A stretch of DNA of 64,000 nt from Notamacropus eugenii (Eukaryota > Chordata > Mammalia > Diprotodontia > Macropodidae), in contig NC_092875.1 in assembly GCF_028372415.1 (NCBI RefSeq), forward strand, positions 53,508,271 to 53,572,270, in the 5' to 3' direction. The position numbers and the translations under genes were made by a program. The notes below the pieces were generated by a model, which was not told the origin of the DNA, ran no database searches, and saw only the letters and a list, made by a program, of their open reading frames with translations. Positions 30,323-43,597 of this stretch are shown piece after piece. The number at the start of each line of letters is the position of its first letter. Position 1 is the stretch's first letter.

Positions 30323-33300
30323 GTTGCTACCAACAGCTCAGTCACAGACTTCCCCAGCAAAAGCACCCATACAGGAGGCTCATTTCCCCAAATATGAGAC
30401 TCCCCAGGGCCACTACCATCTCTGTGATCAGTTCCATCAGAGCCTCTTTTTCAAATGCTCCAACAGAGGCAGTTACCATGGAGATACTTCCTTCTACTCA
30501 GCCCACGAGCCCCATGTACCATGATTCATACAAGTGGCCAATGGATCGAGACATCCCCAGAATCTAACTTCTTCAACAGGAGCCACTGCTGTGCCCAAGA
30601 CATTTGCAGGAGCGAACATGGGTACCAGTATACTGTTGCTCCCCTTGACTTCAGATGAAACTACAGTTACCACTGATTCAAGTACTGCATTAAATACCAG
30701 CCTTCCTGGGACACTTTCCTCTTCTCTCCCAATGATCACATCTAGAGCACACATAACTACCATGGAGAGCACTGGTATGGGACCAATATTAAGGTCAATT
30801 CCATCAGATTCTCTCCATTTAACTGCCTCAGTTTCAGGGATGAGCACCAGTTCCCCTGTCTCCCTGTCCACCTCTGCTTCACCTTTCAGTATAAAAGAAA
30901 CAGGGTAAAACCTTGCATTGACTCCAGTGCCACCTGAGGTCACTACCCTGGAGAAGCCAGCCTCCCAGAAATGAATAAAATCTGGCTCAGCTGCCTGACC
31001 CACTCCTGCTGTAAGCATCATCCCAACCCCTGCTGAAGGAGACACATGTCCCTCCTTGGCATCCACAAAAGGGAAAACTGGACTCATAACAATGTCTATT
31101 TCCTTTGTGGAGAGTACAGACAAACCACAGACAACTCCCAAAGAGCAAACACATTCCAGAGGACCCCCAATTCTTCCAGAGACAGTATCCACTGTTGCCC
31201 CCCATGCTGTAAGACAAGAAGCCAACTATGCCACAACTCACCCCCTAGGAAAGGAGCCCCAACAAGGCAAACTGCACCTCCTGCCAGAGCACCCACTGAG
31301 ACCTTGCATCCTGAGGGGGTGACCAGATCAGTTGGACCAGTGACTGCAGATACATCTTTTTCTCTTAGCGTTAGTCCAGGGGAGAGTCTAGGTTTCGTCA
31401 TTCATGACAACAGGCAGATGGGTCATAGTTTGGTTTGGATAACCACCCCTGTGTTTTAGATGAATATGGGGCCAGTGCTACTAAGACAACTTTTCCTGCT
31501 GAGACCTCAGCTGAGGCAAACCCTGCTGGAGAGTCCAGCACAGGTCCAGATGGCTATGCCACTCTACACCACAACCTCCTTACACGGGGTCTAGGCTAGG
31601 AGCAGGAACAATCTTGTCCCCTCTATCAACAGTGGCAGCTAATGATACCTTTACTAGCAGTAGCTTTGTGACTCCTACAGGAGAAAGAACTTTCAGCACT
31701 TTGTCCTCTACCATATCTGAAGTCACATCTCTTACCATGACTGGAAAGGTAGCACCTCTGCTTGGCCAATGGTTCTTAGTTCATCACCCCCCCCCCCCCC
31801 AGTCTCATCTGGGATTATACACTTGCTTGAGGACATCAGTTTATCTTCCCCTAGTACAGAAAGTACAAATCCCATCCAAAGCAGCAAGGTCATAAGTTAC
31901 TCATAGCCCTGATCTCCTGAGCACAGTGGCAGAGAGCAGTATAGGTGCCCTGTTGATCACTGCTTCATTTCCATCTCCCATATCCTCAGGAACTGTTAGA
32001 GGCTCACTGAACACCTCCGCTGATTCAACTTCCCTGGGGACCATGGCTCATAGTGTCCCCCATACAGACACAGAGTGAGCGCAGTTACCGCCTTAGCTAT
32101 GATGACCACAGCCAGCACTTTCACAACCATGGTGATGGGAGAGATGTCATCAGTCTCCTCCAGATGATCAGACTCACCCAACCCTGTCTCCATGCTGGTA
32201 GTTCCATGACTTTCCCTGGACAAACCACAGTCATGCCACAGCCTTCTGCTATACCTGAAGCTGTGAGGCTAACCACCACTAGAACAGATGCCACCATAAT
32301 TTGGCCACAGATTCTTCCTCCTTCAAATCCAGTAGCTTTATCTGTGGTTACTTACATGACTGAGGATATAAGCTCAGCTATCCCTGCCACTAATAAAACA
32401 AATCTCTCCTTCAGTGGCAAAGTGAGAGACATAGTCTCCCTCTTTCCCCTGTGACCACATTCAGTCCTGGGCTCCCAAGTATAGTGGCAGAGAACATCAC
32501 AGATGTCTCACTGACAACCACTTCTCCTAAAGCTCCCATATTCTCAGACATGACTCCTGCAAGAAGAAACAAATTGAACACCTCTTCTGACTCAACTCCC
32601 TTGAGGTCCACGACTCATTGTGTCCCTTATACAGATTCAGAAATGAACTCCAGTCTCCCTCTGAACACCTTTGCCATGGTGGCCACAGCTAGCGCTGGAA
32701 GAGATATCATCAGCTCCCCCGGGACCTCGCCCAGAATTTCAAGTGCACACAGAAGCATTGGTTGCCAAAGTTCCACAGGGAAAGGACACTGAATCCCCAT
32801 TGTCTCCTACTGAAATTAAAACCACTGAAACAGGGAGCATAACAACTTCCACACTGGCCCCTGGACCAAGGGCAAAATCTCAGACTCAGAGGCCAACAGG
32901 AGCTCTTCCACCTAGTCATCTTTCCTGGAAAGCCCTGGGATACAAGCTACTAGTCCTCAGATATTAACAAGCCCTTATCTGGCACCATCCACTTTGACAA
33001 CTGAGAAATCACAGGGAGCAGACACTGCTTCACCAATCTCTGTTTCCGTAATGTTTTCTGAAGTCACTACATCAAGGACAAGTACTGAAGCATCTGAAAG
33101 TCAGATCACAGATACCCTGGAAGTCAGCATAGCCCTAGTAGTGGACTAGTCCTGCTGTGACCTTGATCCCTCCACAGTCAAAGGTCACAGATTTGATCAG
33201 CATAAATATGGAGACTATATTCAGTTCAGCTACTTCATCACTAATAAAAACAAGTTCTCCAAGTCTGGTTGACATCATCTCAGGTGAACTTTTCCTGGAG

Positions 33301-33637
33301 TCCTCCACAAAAGCAGCAATACCTGGCCCTGTCCACAAGTCTCTGAGTCCAAGCCCTAACATCTCTCCTACTGTTACCAATTCTCCAGCCTTAATAAGCT
33401 CCAGTTCTCATGGGACTGCTCCTTCTTGAGAATGATCAGAGACAACCACCTCGACTGCAGGGCCAGTGGAAACATCAACTCCAGCTGTTACTCTGTCTCC
33501 AGCAAGAACACAAGCAGCCTGGATATCATCACCTCCCAGCCCAGCCACCCCAGGCTCCCCAGACTCAGAAAGGAGCAGTGCCAGAGCAGAGATAACCTCT
33601 GTTTTGTCCTCTACCTACCAGCTCCACTCTGTTCACC
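30323..33637 (+). pseudogene. MUC16-like large PTS exon, unit D
   Basis: A large Ser/Thr-rich block begins after an acceptor-like CCTTGCACAG. Open parts include 30534-30908 (GATAVPKTFAGANMGTSI, then SDETTVTTDSSTALNTSLPG), 31614-31895, 32053-32454, 32451-32792 and 33157-33429, in changing frames, so it is broken. It ends in CACCA followed by GTAAATAG, and the following bases match those after 41355 (GTAAGTAGACTTC), showing that units D and E are paralogous exons. A poly-C run at 31786-31800 lies inside it. Confidence 0.6.
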
Positions 33638-33849
33638 AGTAAATAGATTTCTAATTAAGCCTACTATTTAGGGGATGTTGATTTGACTAAAATTAAGTTG
33701 TTCCCAGTGAGTTTAACATATAATGGGATTGTCCAGTACTGAAGTAATGATTTGGAGGGGAAAATTTCCATTAGCTAGTATGATGGAAGAAATAAGAGAA
33801 GGCACTGATTTGGGGTTTTCAATCAGTATGGTCAATGCATTCCCTTTGG

Positions 33850-35590
33850 TGTCCCAGGACAGATTGGAAGGTCAGTGGCAAAAATCTGTGGGACCTGTGT
33901 GAGGGAGTAAAGAGGTTGGCCCCCACCCCCATCAGAGGAGGTGGAAGAGTAGCATGCAGCAGCAGTAGCAAGGGCAGGGACATTGTCAACAGGAGTGACT
34001 GTTTCTGGAGCTGTAGGCAACAGATTGTGGAGAGATCAAGTAGCTGACAAGATACCCACACTCTTACTTGACAAAGAGCCCAAAAGTCAAGTAAACAGGT
34101 ATAAAAATGAGCAAAAACCAGAAAAAAGTATCAGACTATAGAATCTTACTTTGGTAACAAGGAAGACCAAAGTATACAAACAGAAGAAGACAACAAAGTC
34201 AAAGCTGAAACATCCAAAGTCTTCAAGAAAAATATTAATTGGTCTCAGACCATGGAAGAGCTCAAAAGGATTTTGAAAATGAAGTAAGAGAAGTAGAACA
34301 AAATTTGGGAAGAGAAATGAGAATGAGGCTAGAAAATCATGAATAATGAGTCCACTGCTTACTAAGGGAGTGAAAAACTGCTGAAGAAAAAGACACTTTA
34401 AAGAAGAGATTAACTCCAATGGTAAAAGAGATCCAAAAAGGCAATGAGGAGATGAATGCCCTAAAAAGCAGAACTGGTCAGATGGAAAAGGAGGTTCAAA
34501 AGCTGACTGAAGAAAATAATTCCTTAAAGATAAGGATGGAGCATATGGAAGGTAATGACTATATGAAAAATCAAGAAATTATCAGACAAAACCAAAAGAA
34601 TGAAAAAATAGCAGGCAATGTGAAATATCTCACTGGAAAAACAACTGACCTGGAAAATATAGCCAGGAGGGACAATTTAAAAATTATCACACCACGTGAA
34701 AGTCATGATGAAGAAAAGAGCCTGGATATCACCTTTCACAAAATTATCAAGAAAAACTTCCCTGATATTGTAGGACCAGAGGATAAAATCGATACTCAAA
34801 GAATCCACTGATCACCTCCTAAAAGAGATCTAAAAGGAAAACTCGTAGGAATATTGTAGCCACATTCCAGAGCTCCAAGGTCAAGGAGAAAATGCTGCAA
34901 GCATCCAGAAAGAAACAATTCAAGTATTGTGGAAATATTATCAAGATAGCACAAGATCTAGCAGCTTCTATATTAAGGAATCTCAGTGCTTGGAATAGGA
35001 TATTCCAGTGATAAAATGACATAGGATTCAAACCAAGAGTCACCTCCCCAGAAAAGCTAAGTATAATACTTCAGGGAACAAAATGGTCATTCACTGAAAT
35101 AGAGGAATTCCAAGAATTCTTGTTGAAATGAACAGAACTGAATAGAAAGTATACTTTGAAACACAACAATGAAATGAAGCATGAAAAGGTAAATAGGAAA
35201 GAGAAATCATAAGGGACTTATTAAAGTTGAACTGTTTACATTCCTACATGGAAAGATCATATTTGTAGGTCTTGAGACTTTTCTCAGTATTAGGGTTGTT
35301 GGAGGGATTATATACATAAAGACAGAGGGCAGAGGATGACTTGAATAGGTAAGGATGATATCTAAAAAAATAAAACTAAGGGGAGAGAGAAGAATATATT
35401 GGGAGGAGAAAGGGGGAAATAGAATGGGGAAAATGATTTCACAAAAAAGAAGCAAGAAAAAGCATTTTCAATGGTGGGGAAGAGGGGATTGGTGAAAGGG
35501 AAAGAGTGAAAATTACTTTCATTGCATTTGGCTTAAGAAGGGAATAAAATGCACACTCAATTTGGTATGAAGATGTGTCTTACATTATAG
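33850..35590 (+). mobile_element. HAL1 element, sense, decayed
   Basis: The plus strand has an ORF1 beginning near 34108 (MSKNQKKVSDYR) with stops. The best open part is 34419-34811 (QKLTEENNSLKIRMEHMEG, then LTGKTTDLENIARRDNLKI). A C-terminal part follows to about 35160, then directly the HAL1 3' region seen at 7030-7630, without ORF2. The 5' part (33850-34095) is a divergent UTR. It inserted just downstream of the end of mucin unit D. The boundaries are approximate. Confidence 0.75.
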
Positions 35591-35599
35591 GAAAACAGA

Positions 35600-37320
35600 G
35601 AGGAAGGCGATACAATTTCTTATCTGTTCCCTGAAGACACAACAGAGACATTCCCTACAGACAGTTCCAGCACCACCCTGACTCCATGGCAATCAGCTCC
35701 AGTTTGCTTCTGTCCTCAGCTCCTACAGCCATCAGTGCTACAGAAAGCAGGCCAAGGCCAGACTTGCCTATGAGACTCACCACCCTGGAGAAAGAGGATA
35801 TCCAGACAATAGCAGAGCCAGTCTCAGCTGCCCTGTCCTCTACTCTTCCCAGCATCAACCCCACATCTGCCAGAGGGGACACGAGCATATTTTGGTGTCT
35901 ATAAAATGGCCAACAGAGGGTAAAACAGTGTCCAGCACCTTTTCAGACAATCTCAGAATCACTCAAAGAGAGCACGTGCACTCTACAAGCCCAAGAGGGC
36001 CTTACAGGACCTCTACTTCTTCTCTCAACTATGGAAGCGAAGAATCCACATACCACAAGAATGTCTCTACAGCCTCTGTGGGGAACATGACAAACATGGC
36101 CATGACTGGAGCCCAGAGAAGCCCAGCTGAACCTCCTCCCCCAGAATTTAGAAAGGCCACCTCCCCTGAGAGGGGCACTCCTTTACCAAGAACTGAATTC
36201 AGAATCAGGGACAGTGCAAAATCCCAGTACAGTTTATCCTGCACCAGCATTCCAGTGTGGAAGAGCAGCAGACCAGGTCACCCTGCAGCCTCAGATACCA
36301 GCACACTCATCCCAGGGAAGTTTCATCCTGCTGAGAGCACAACTGACTTCATTTCAAGTCCTATGGGAGGGTGCAGCCCAAAGTCAGCTGGCTCCATGAC
36401 TCCATCCCACACCCCAAGTTCTATAGGACCAGGCTTGGTGGAGAAACAGACTCATCTTTGGTCTTCAGCAAACCATCACCTGCTGTCTCCATAACCAGCA
36501 TCTCTGGGGCTCTGCCTGGCACAAGAACAGAGATTTCCTGCTCCTTGACCTCAGCTGAAGCTACAGATCTCACCAAAGTGGGTATAGATACAATGTCTAC
36601 TTTGCCATAGACCTTCTCTCTTTTGTCACCAATCAGCTCCTCTGAGGTTACTTACAATGTGAAGTCCATGAGCTCTAAAGTTCCTGGGACTGAAAGTCTA
36701 AGTGTCACCCTTACTAGCAAGGTCACAGACATGGCTTTTCTTTTTCCTAAGAAAGTCCTAGGACTTCTCCCAACCAAGAACTTTTGGGTAGTGGGAGAGC
36801 ATAACACAGGTGCTTCACTGATCCCTCCTTTATCTGGCCCTCCTATGTCCTCATCCCCTCTTATGGGAGAGGTACCGAGTATGTTAGGGACCACTACTAG
36901 CTCAACTCCACAGCTGGCTGTAGCTTACAGTTTCAACTAGATACTCAGAGAGGACCTCAGGTTTCCCATTGGTCATAGTGCACATGGTCCATATTGTAAC
37001 AGCTAGCATGACTGGTGACATTTCTACGGCTCTTACAGAGCACATCACAGAAGCTCAAGAGAGCTGAGTCCTACTTCTTACCATGAGCACCAGTTCCAGG
37101 ACTGTCCCTGGACAAAGCACTATTTCCCCCTCATCTACCACAGCTGAAGCCAGGGGTCTTACCATCTTGGAGACATCCATATGGCCGAGGACATATTCTT
37201 CATCAACTCCCTGTAATCTTATCCCGAGTTATTCCCTTCACTGAGAACATGAACTCAGCTGTCCCCAGGACTGATGTCAAAAGTCTCATCTTCGTTTGAA
37301 CTTGTCCCTTCCCAAACGTA
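35600..37320 (+). pseudogene. MUC16-like large PTS exon, unit E, left part
   Basis: Ser/Thr/Pro-rich sequence with open parts at 35892-36494 (200 codons, including HSTSPRGPYRTSTSSLNYGS) and 36623-36940. It is broken by stops and interrupted on the right by a HAL1 at 37325. It continues at about 39190. Confidence 0.6.
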
Positions 37321-37324
37321 TGTA

Positions 37325-37685
37325 CTTCTAGTTACTCCCTTCTCCCATTTGCCTTCCCTTCTATCATCCCTCTCACCCCACTTGTCCCCTTCTCCCCAAC
37401 TTTCCTATAGTGTAAGATAGATTTTCATACCAAACTTAGTGAGCATGTTATTCCCTCCTAAAGCCACATGTAAAAAGAGTAAACTTCACTTTTCCTCTCT
37501 CATGCCCTTCCTGTTCTCTTCCATTGAAAAAGATTTTTCTTATCTCCTTTATAAGTGATAGTCTACCGCATTCCATTTCTCCTTTTCTCTTCCCAATATT
37601 TTTCTCTTTGCCCCTTAATTTAATTTTTTTGTGGATATCATCTCTTCTGACTCAACTCAACCTGTACTGTCTGTGTGTCTGTTGA

Positions 37686-37726
<41 letters not shown>

Positions 37727-39178
37727 ATAATCCCTCCACCTACCCAAATACTGAGAAATGTCTCAAGAGTTACAAATCTTATCTTTCCATGTAGGAATGC
37801 AATGAGTTCAGTTTCAGAAAGTCCTTTTCGATTTCTCTTTACTGTTTGCCTTTTCATGCTTCTCTTGATTCTTGTGTTTGAAGGTCAAATTTTCCCTTCA
37901 GTTCTGGTCTTTTCCTCAAGAATGCTTGAAAGTCCTCCATATCATTGAATGACAATTTTTTTCCCTTAGAGTATTATGCTGAGCTTTGCTGGGTAGGTGA
38001 TTCTTGGTTCTCATCCCAGCTCCTTTGACTTCTGGAATATCCTATAGCAAGCCCTTCCATCCCTTCATGTAGAAGCTGCCATATTCGGTGTTATCCTGAT
38101 TGTATTTCCACAATCCTCAAATTGTTTCTTTCTAGCAGCTTGCTATATTTTCTCCTTGGCTTGGGAAGTCTGAAATTTGGCCATACTATTCCTAGGAGTT
38201 TCTTCTTTCTGGCTCTTTAAAGAGGTGATTGGTAGATTCTTTCAGTGTTACTTTTTCCCTCTGGTTCTAGAATATCAGTGCAGTTTTCCTTGATAATTTC
38301 CTGGAAGATGATGTCTAGGCTCTTTTTTGGATCATGGCTTTCAGGTAGTCCCATAATTTGTAAATTGTCTCTCCTGGCTCTATTTTCCTGGTCAGTTGTT
38401 TTCCAATATGATGTTTCACATTATTTTCTATTTTTTCAATCTTTGGGTTTTCTTTTGCAACTTCTTGGTTTATCGTATAGTCATTAGCTTCCCTGTCCTC
38501 CACTCTCATTTTGAAAGAACTATTTTCTTCAGTGATCTTTGGAACCTCGTGTTCCATTTGGCTAATTCTGTTTTTTAAAGCTTTCTTCTCCTGATTGGCT
38601 TTTGGAGCGCTTTTTCAACTGAGTCAGCCTATTTTCAAAGGTGTTATTTTTCTCAGCATTTCCTTGGTTCTCCTTTAGCAAGCTGCTGATTCTCTTCAAA
38701 CCCTTATATAACCTGATTCCATTTCCTATTCATTTTAGAGGCATTAGAGGCAGAAGCCTTGACTTCCTCTGATAGTAAGTCTTGTTCTTCCTCAGCTGAA
38801 AGGATGGCAAGGGACGCCTGTTCACCAAGGAAGTAACCTCCTATGTTCTTGTGTTTTTCCCTGACCTTTGAATCATTCTTTCTCGTTTTTGAGTTGAGGT
38901 ATCTGGGACCCTCGCTGGTGGGGACTCTGCTCCAGAGGCCTGTTCCAGTCCTGTTTCTGGGCCACGTGGCCAGGACTGGGCTCCACTCAGCATCTCATGG
39001 GAGAAACATTTCCTCTCTTCCTTCCAGGTTACCTTTTGCTGGAAATATCTTTCACTCTGTCATTCTGTGAGTTCTGCTGCTTTAGAATTTGTTGAGAGTC
39101 ATTTTTTACAGGTATTTTGTGGGCTGTGGGGGAAGTGCTAGAGTATATGAGTCTTTCGACTCTGCTATCTTGCCTCCA
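37325..39178 (-). mobile_element. HAL1 element, antisense, decayed
   Basis: Read on the minus strand it has an L1-like 5' end near 39178 (TCTGCTATCTTGCC on plus), a 5' UTR, an interrupted ORF1 (best part 38315-38557) and the ORF2-less 3' region including a (GT)n run at 37687-37715. The order matches the intact HAL1 at 6165-9391. It splits mucin unit E. Confidence 0.8.
37687..37730. repeat. (GT)n microsatellite inside HAL1 3' region
   Basis: About 20 GT/GC dinucleotides. The intact copy has a shorter (GT)n run at the same element position (7468-7492), so the repeat was seeded by HAL1. Confidence 0.85.
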
Positions 39179-39189
39179 ACCCTGAGCTT

Positions 39190-41354
39190 TGCTGATTTCA
39201 CAAAAAATATTGTTCGTTGTTTAAGGTGACCATATTTCTCACAGTTAGGGGCTTGTTTCTCGCAGGCCGGATGATTATAGTGTCCCACATGAAGACTTAG
39301 AGGGGAAGCCAGAGCTTCTTCTGATCACTTTAGGCACAGAGACCACAGAAAGCACCATTCCAGCCAGGATGAGAGAAGGTATTACCTCAGCTCCTCTAGG
39401 CCTCAACAGTGGAGCTGAAGAGACCTTAGAAGTTCCTCCTCCTCTAAGTCCAGCAGAGACTCCAAAAAAGTTCTGAGGCCATGATGACTTCCAGTGATAT
39501 AAGCCCTTCCTCCCTGTGGCCAGGGGGGACCACAGTGAGCCGTGAATCCATATTGGACCAGGGTCAAGTCTGCTGCTGTGCCTCAGGCTGACTTCTCCGA
39601 AACTCAAAGTCCTATAATCATCACCAAAGTCCCATGGGAGAGTGACCCAGAATGCCTGTTGTCTCTTACTGCCACTGAGGCCACTCAAAGAGTGACCATA
39701 ACACATTTCTCTTTGATCTCAGGACTGGAGGAGAACCAGGCTTCCAAATTGCCATCTCAGGGACTGAAGCCAGCAGGACCTATGTCACCTTCTTCTATCC
39801 TTCAGAAAGCCCCATGACACATGACACTAGTCATGAGAGAGCAGCATGCACTGACCAAGCACTGTCCACTCAACCAACTAAGCAATGACCTGAAACAGGC
39901 ACCAGCTTAGCTACTTTTGTTTCCTAACACTTTGGGAAATCACTGCTTCAGCACCATGGACAAGTACCCAAAGGTTTGAAAGTAAAAAAGCACATCTTCT
40001 CTGGAGGCTAAAACTGCCCTCACAGAGGGCACTGACCCTTCTGGGCCCTTTATCTCTCCATTGTCAAAGGTCCCAGCTTCTATCAGCATGGATAAGGAAA
40101 TAGGCTCAAATTGAGCTGCTTGGGCAACCAACCTTCCAGACATTTCCATTCTAAGCTTCAGATTCACCTAGTACTTTCTCAGGAGACATTTGAGCAAGTT
40201 CAGTGGTTGAGATTCCCAGAGAGAAAAGCTCTCCATCCAGGTGAGCCACGGTGACCATGGCATCTTGCGTCAGGTACAAGTATGGCTGGGGTGACCCAGG
40301 CTGACCCATCTGAGACTCAAAGTCTAGCAATCCCCAAATATTACAGGAGAGTGGCACAGAATCTGTATTGTCTCTTCCTACAGCTACAGCCTGTGAAGCA
40401 GTCCGTAACAGGGTTTACTCTGACTCCAATATTAGGGGAGACTTGGGCTCCCATGGGCACTCTCTCAGGCATAGAAGCCTTAATCTTGTCCCCTCCATTA
40501 GAAAGGCCCAGGACACTAACCTTGACCCAGCCCTAACCAAGCACTCTGCCAATTGAAATCACTGGAGAGTAGTCCCTAGCTCAGCTGCCTCTGTTTCTAC
40601 AAAGCTACCTAAAATCGCTGCATCAGCACCAGGGATAGACACACAAGTGCAGTGGACCTGCTGTGGGGGCTGCCAATTGTGAATGCTGAGAGATGGTGGA
40701 AGAAGAAAAGACATGGACCAGGCTGGGAGTGTGAAGAGCAGCTTTCCATTAGTTAAACTGAGGGTCAAGGTTGATGTAGTCTTTGACAGGCAAGCAAGCA
40801 GGATTATTCCCATGAGAATATTCAAGAAAGTAAGTTTATTCCCATGAGAACACTTTTAGTTGACTTCTTTTGCTTCCTCCTCTGGTTCCTCCAGTGGGAC
40901 CACCTCGGGGTACACAGTCTGAGTCAGGACTTTCTCATCCTTGCGTATCAGGAGTGGGATGGTGAGCCAGTTATGCTGGGAATGTCAGCCCTCATGCTAG
41001 TCCAAATCTCAAGTAAAACATGGACAGTATCTCACATTCTGGATGCCATCAGTACTGGCCCTCTACACCCAAGGGTCTTCTGAGATAGATGAGGTACATC
41101 TACCCTGAAGGCCTGGGTACTACTGCTCTGGTAGTTGAGTGTTGCTGTGACTTTCAGGTTTCCTTAGCAATGGTCATAATGCTTATACAAACAGTGTCAT
41201 AGTTTCCTAGCAACAGCCCCTCAGATGGGTATAAATTAGCTCTACCCCAATGATCCTGTTACCATCTTGTTTGGACCTTCCTTCAACTCACCACCTCCCT
41301 GCCTACCTGAAGTACCCAGTCCCATAGTACAATCTACAAAGCCGACTTTTTTTC
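39190..41354 (+). pseudogene. MUC16-like large PTS exon, unit E, right part
   Basis: Mucin-like sequence resumes after the HAL1: DLGTETTESTIPARMREGIT-type peptide near 39330, an open part at 39542-39817 with SVTATEATQRVTITHFSL-like composition, and again 40282-40536 (GVTQADPSETQSLAIPKYY). Two internal segments, near 39590 and 40290, repeat the 'TQADPSETQSxxI' pattern. It ends at about 41354 with donor-like GTAAGTAG. It is broken and also carries an LTR fragment. Confidence 0.55.
40662..40860 (-). mobile_element. LTR fragment
   Basis: The stretch resembles the right part of the solo LTR at 10652-11034 (a GGTGGAAGAAGAAAAGACA block, then a 'TTAAACTGAGGGTCAAGG' block). It is a fossil and only approximately bounded. 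Confidence 0.4.
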
Positions 41355-41479
41355 CGAAGTAAGTAGACTTCTCATGAAACCTCACATTAAGGGGAATTGA
41401 TGTGACTTTGGAAAATACATTTGGAGCAGGGATATGAGAATTGTGTCTGGGTTGATGATGATGATGATGATGATATAGG

Positions 41480-41680
41480 TAGTATTTTAGGGCTTACAGA
41501 ATTCTTTATAAATATTGTCTCACTTCAGCTTCACAGGAAAGTTGAACCTTATTCCCATTTTATAGATGAGGAAACGGAAGCAGACACAGACTAAGTAACC
41601 CTCGCAAGGTTGACACAATATACTAAGTGTCTGAGGCTACCTTTCCACTCAGATCTTCCTCATTCCTGATTCAGCACTCT
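41480..41680 (+). repeat. MIR-family SINE
   Basis: It contains TATAAATATTGTCTCACTTC, then CCATTTTATAGATGAGGAAA and a 'CTGATTCAGCACTCTCT' end, as in MIR. Confidence 0.7.
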
Positions 41681-41994
41681 CTCTACATTGCCAGAAGATT
41701 TTCTTTCGGTTGGTAATTTTCTCTTTGGACCTCTACTTTGGGCCATTTTTGGACTTGAGTGGTCCACTCCCTTGTAGTAAAATCTACTGGTGCTTGTACT
41801 CAGTTCCTTTTCCTCATTGATTTGGTGAAATGCTGACATTTGCAATGATTCTAACACATGTCAGGAGTCAAAGGGCAGCAGAGAAGTACAACTTGGGGCT
41901 TTACAAAAAGTACATACAGGGACAACATTTGTCACAGTGTCTTACGAGTTTCACACTAGTGATCTGAGGATCCAACAATTCTTTTTTCCTAGTC

Positions 41995-42410
41995 ATTCTT
42001 AAATGGTGAGTTCCAAATCCTCTCCCTCCTTTCATCCTGTGTGACACCACTGAAAGGGCAAGTAATATGATACATAGTATACATGAGGAAGTCATGGAAA
42101 ACACATTTCTGTATTATCCATGTTGCAAAAAAAGCAAGAAAAAAGTGTGCCTCAATAGACACTCAAAGTTCATGAATTCTCTCTTAGCAGGTAGATGATG
42201 GGTTTCATCATGGATCCTTTGCAGTAATCTTGTCTAAGTTTATTTATTAGAGTAGGTAAGATTTTCACAACTGATGATCATTTCAGTATTGGTGTTCCTG
42301 TGGATAGTGTTGTACTGGTTCTCCTCACTTCACTTGGCATCATTTCTTAGTTTTCCCAGATATTTCTGAAACCAACCTGCTCATCATATCTGAGAGCATA
42401 CTAGTGTGTC
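41995..42410 (-). mobile_element. L1 3'-UTR fragment
   Basis: The antisense phrases CTCCTCACTTCACTTGGCAT and CTGAAACCAACCTGCTCATC are characteristic of marsupial L1 3' ends. It has diverged and lacks coding sequence. Confidence 0.5.
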
Positions 42411-42411
42411 T

Positions 42412-42545
42412 GTGGAGTCATTTTTCAGTGATGTCTTACTGTTCATGACCCCATTTGGGGTTGTGTTAGTCAAGAGTGGTTCTGCAGCTCATTTTTCAGA
42501 TGAGGAACTGAAGGAGACAGAGTTAAGTGACACCAGAGCATCAAG
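42412..42545 (+). repeat. SINE fragment
   Basis: CATGACCCCATTTGGGGTTG and CATTTTTCAGATGAGGAACT match the SINE at 26530-26715. Confidence 0.6.
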
Positions 42546-43065
42546 CACAACTTTCACCTGCCCAGGGTCTTTGGAGTAGCTCCACTCAGGACATGGCCCT
42601 TGGGATATATCCTTGATATTGTCACTTTTCAGGAAACAGCTTGCCCCAAATTCTCCCTTCCTTATCCTCACCCCCATGGGATGTAAAAACAGCAGAGAAG
42701 CAGGGCACCCAAGGAACGTAGGGGCCACCTAACTCAAAGTCTCTGTCTGTATTTTTCTCTAAATTGCAATCATCACTCATCAGTCCTCCACCCCAGCATC
42801 GAGCAGCGAGTATTCGGTGACTTGATTTCTCTATTCACCCATAACCTGGCATGGGAAAGCAGTGATTCGTCCACTCCATCTAATTTTAACCCATACTCTG
42901 CCAAGAAAAGGGACAGAGGGAGCCAAGTGACGTCATGTGGTCTCTCTGTGTTTGAACGCTCAATTGACATGGGAATGTTTAGTAACCTAGTCCAACAGAG
43001 TGCCTTTCCCCATTTATGTAGCTTATCCAAGGTGGTTTTCATTCCTGATATTTTTCACCTTTCAG

Positions 43066-43126
43066 CTCCTCTCCTGTGTAGAGTGACAGCCAAATTTCCA
43101 GTCCATCCGTCCACCCAGTTGTTCAG
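43066..43126 (+). pseudogene. Candidate mucin linker exon
   Basis: It lies between TTTCACCTTTCAG and GGTACC. Read in phase 1 it gives PLLCRVTAKFPVHPSTQLF and leaves in phase 2, which does not fit the phase 1 acceptor of the SEA exon at 43598. The internal bases GTGACAGCCAA resemble the 45-nt microexon consensus downstream. It is probably a decayed or misdelimited linker exon. Confidence 0.3.
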
Positions 43127-43374
43127 GTACCAGTCACCTATGTCTCTGCCCTGTCTCTTATGTAGTCTTAACTGAAGAGTTTCTTTGGAAAGTTAACTGT
43201 AAGTGGAGAAGATGGGAGTTGTAGAGGAAGGTGGTGGTGGTGCAGGGGAGGGGAAGAGGGGAATGAGAGGTCCTATCACAGATGCATAATTGGAACCAGT
43301 ATGGTCAGTTTTCCTTCCATTAAAGAATTGATCAATTTCAGTTGGGTATCCCTTGGGGAGTTGATGAATGGCAG

Positions 43375-43545
43375 CATGTTCCAGTGAATAGGGCATTTTT
43401 CTAAAAGTCAGGAAGACTTAGGTCCAAATCTCACCTGAGACACTAGGTATGGGACCTTGGACACTTCACTGAATCCTCCCTGTTTTCTCACTTGTCAATT
43501 GAGGGGATTAGAAGGTCCATTCCTGGTCTAAATCTAGAATCTTGT
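43375..43545 (+). repeat. MIR-family SINE
   Basis: AAAGTCAGGAAGACTTAGGT, then a 'GGGACCTTGGACACTTCACT' block and a 'TGGTCTAAATCTAGAATCTT' end. It ends about 50 bases before the SEA exon. Confidence 0.7.
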
Positions 43546-43597
43546 AAGTCTGTGTACCGAAGGTTCAACCATGAGCGTTTCTGTCCTTCCCTCAAAG

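Noticed and set aside
30494-31225. 243-codon open frame on the minus strand
   Set aside because: It is antisense to Ser/Thr-rich mucin sequence, whose composition avoids stops on the other strand; there is no family similarity or splice context.
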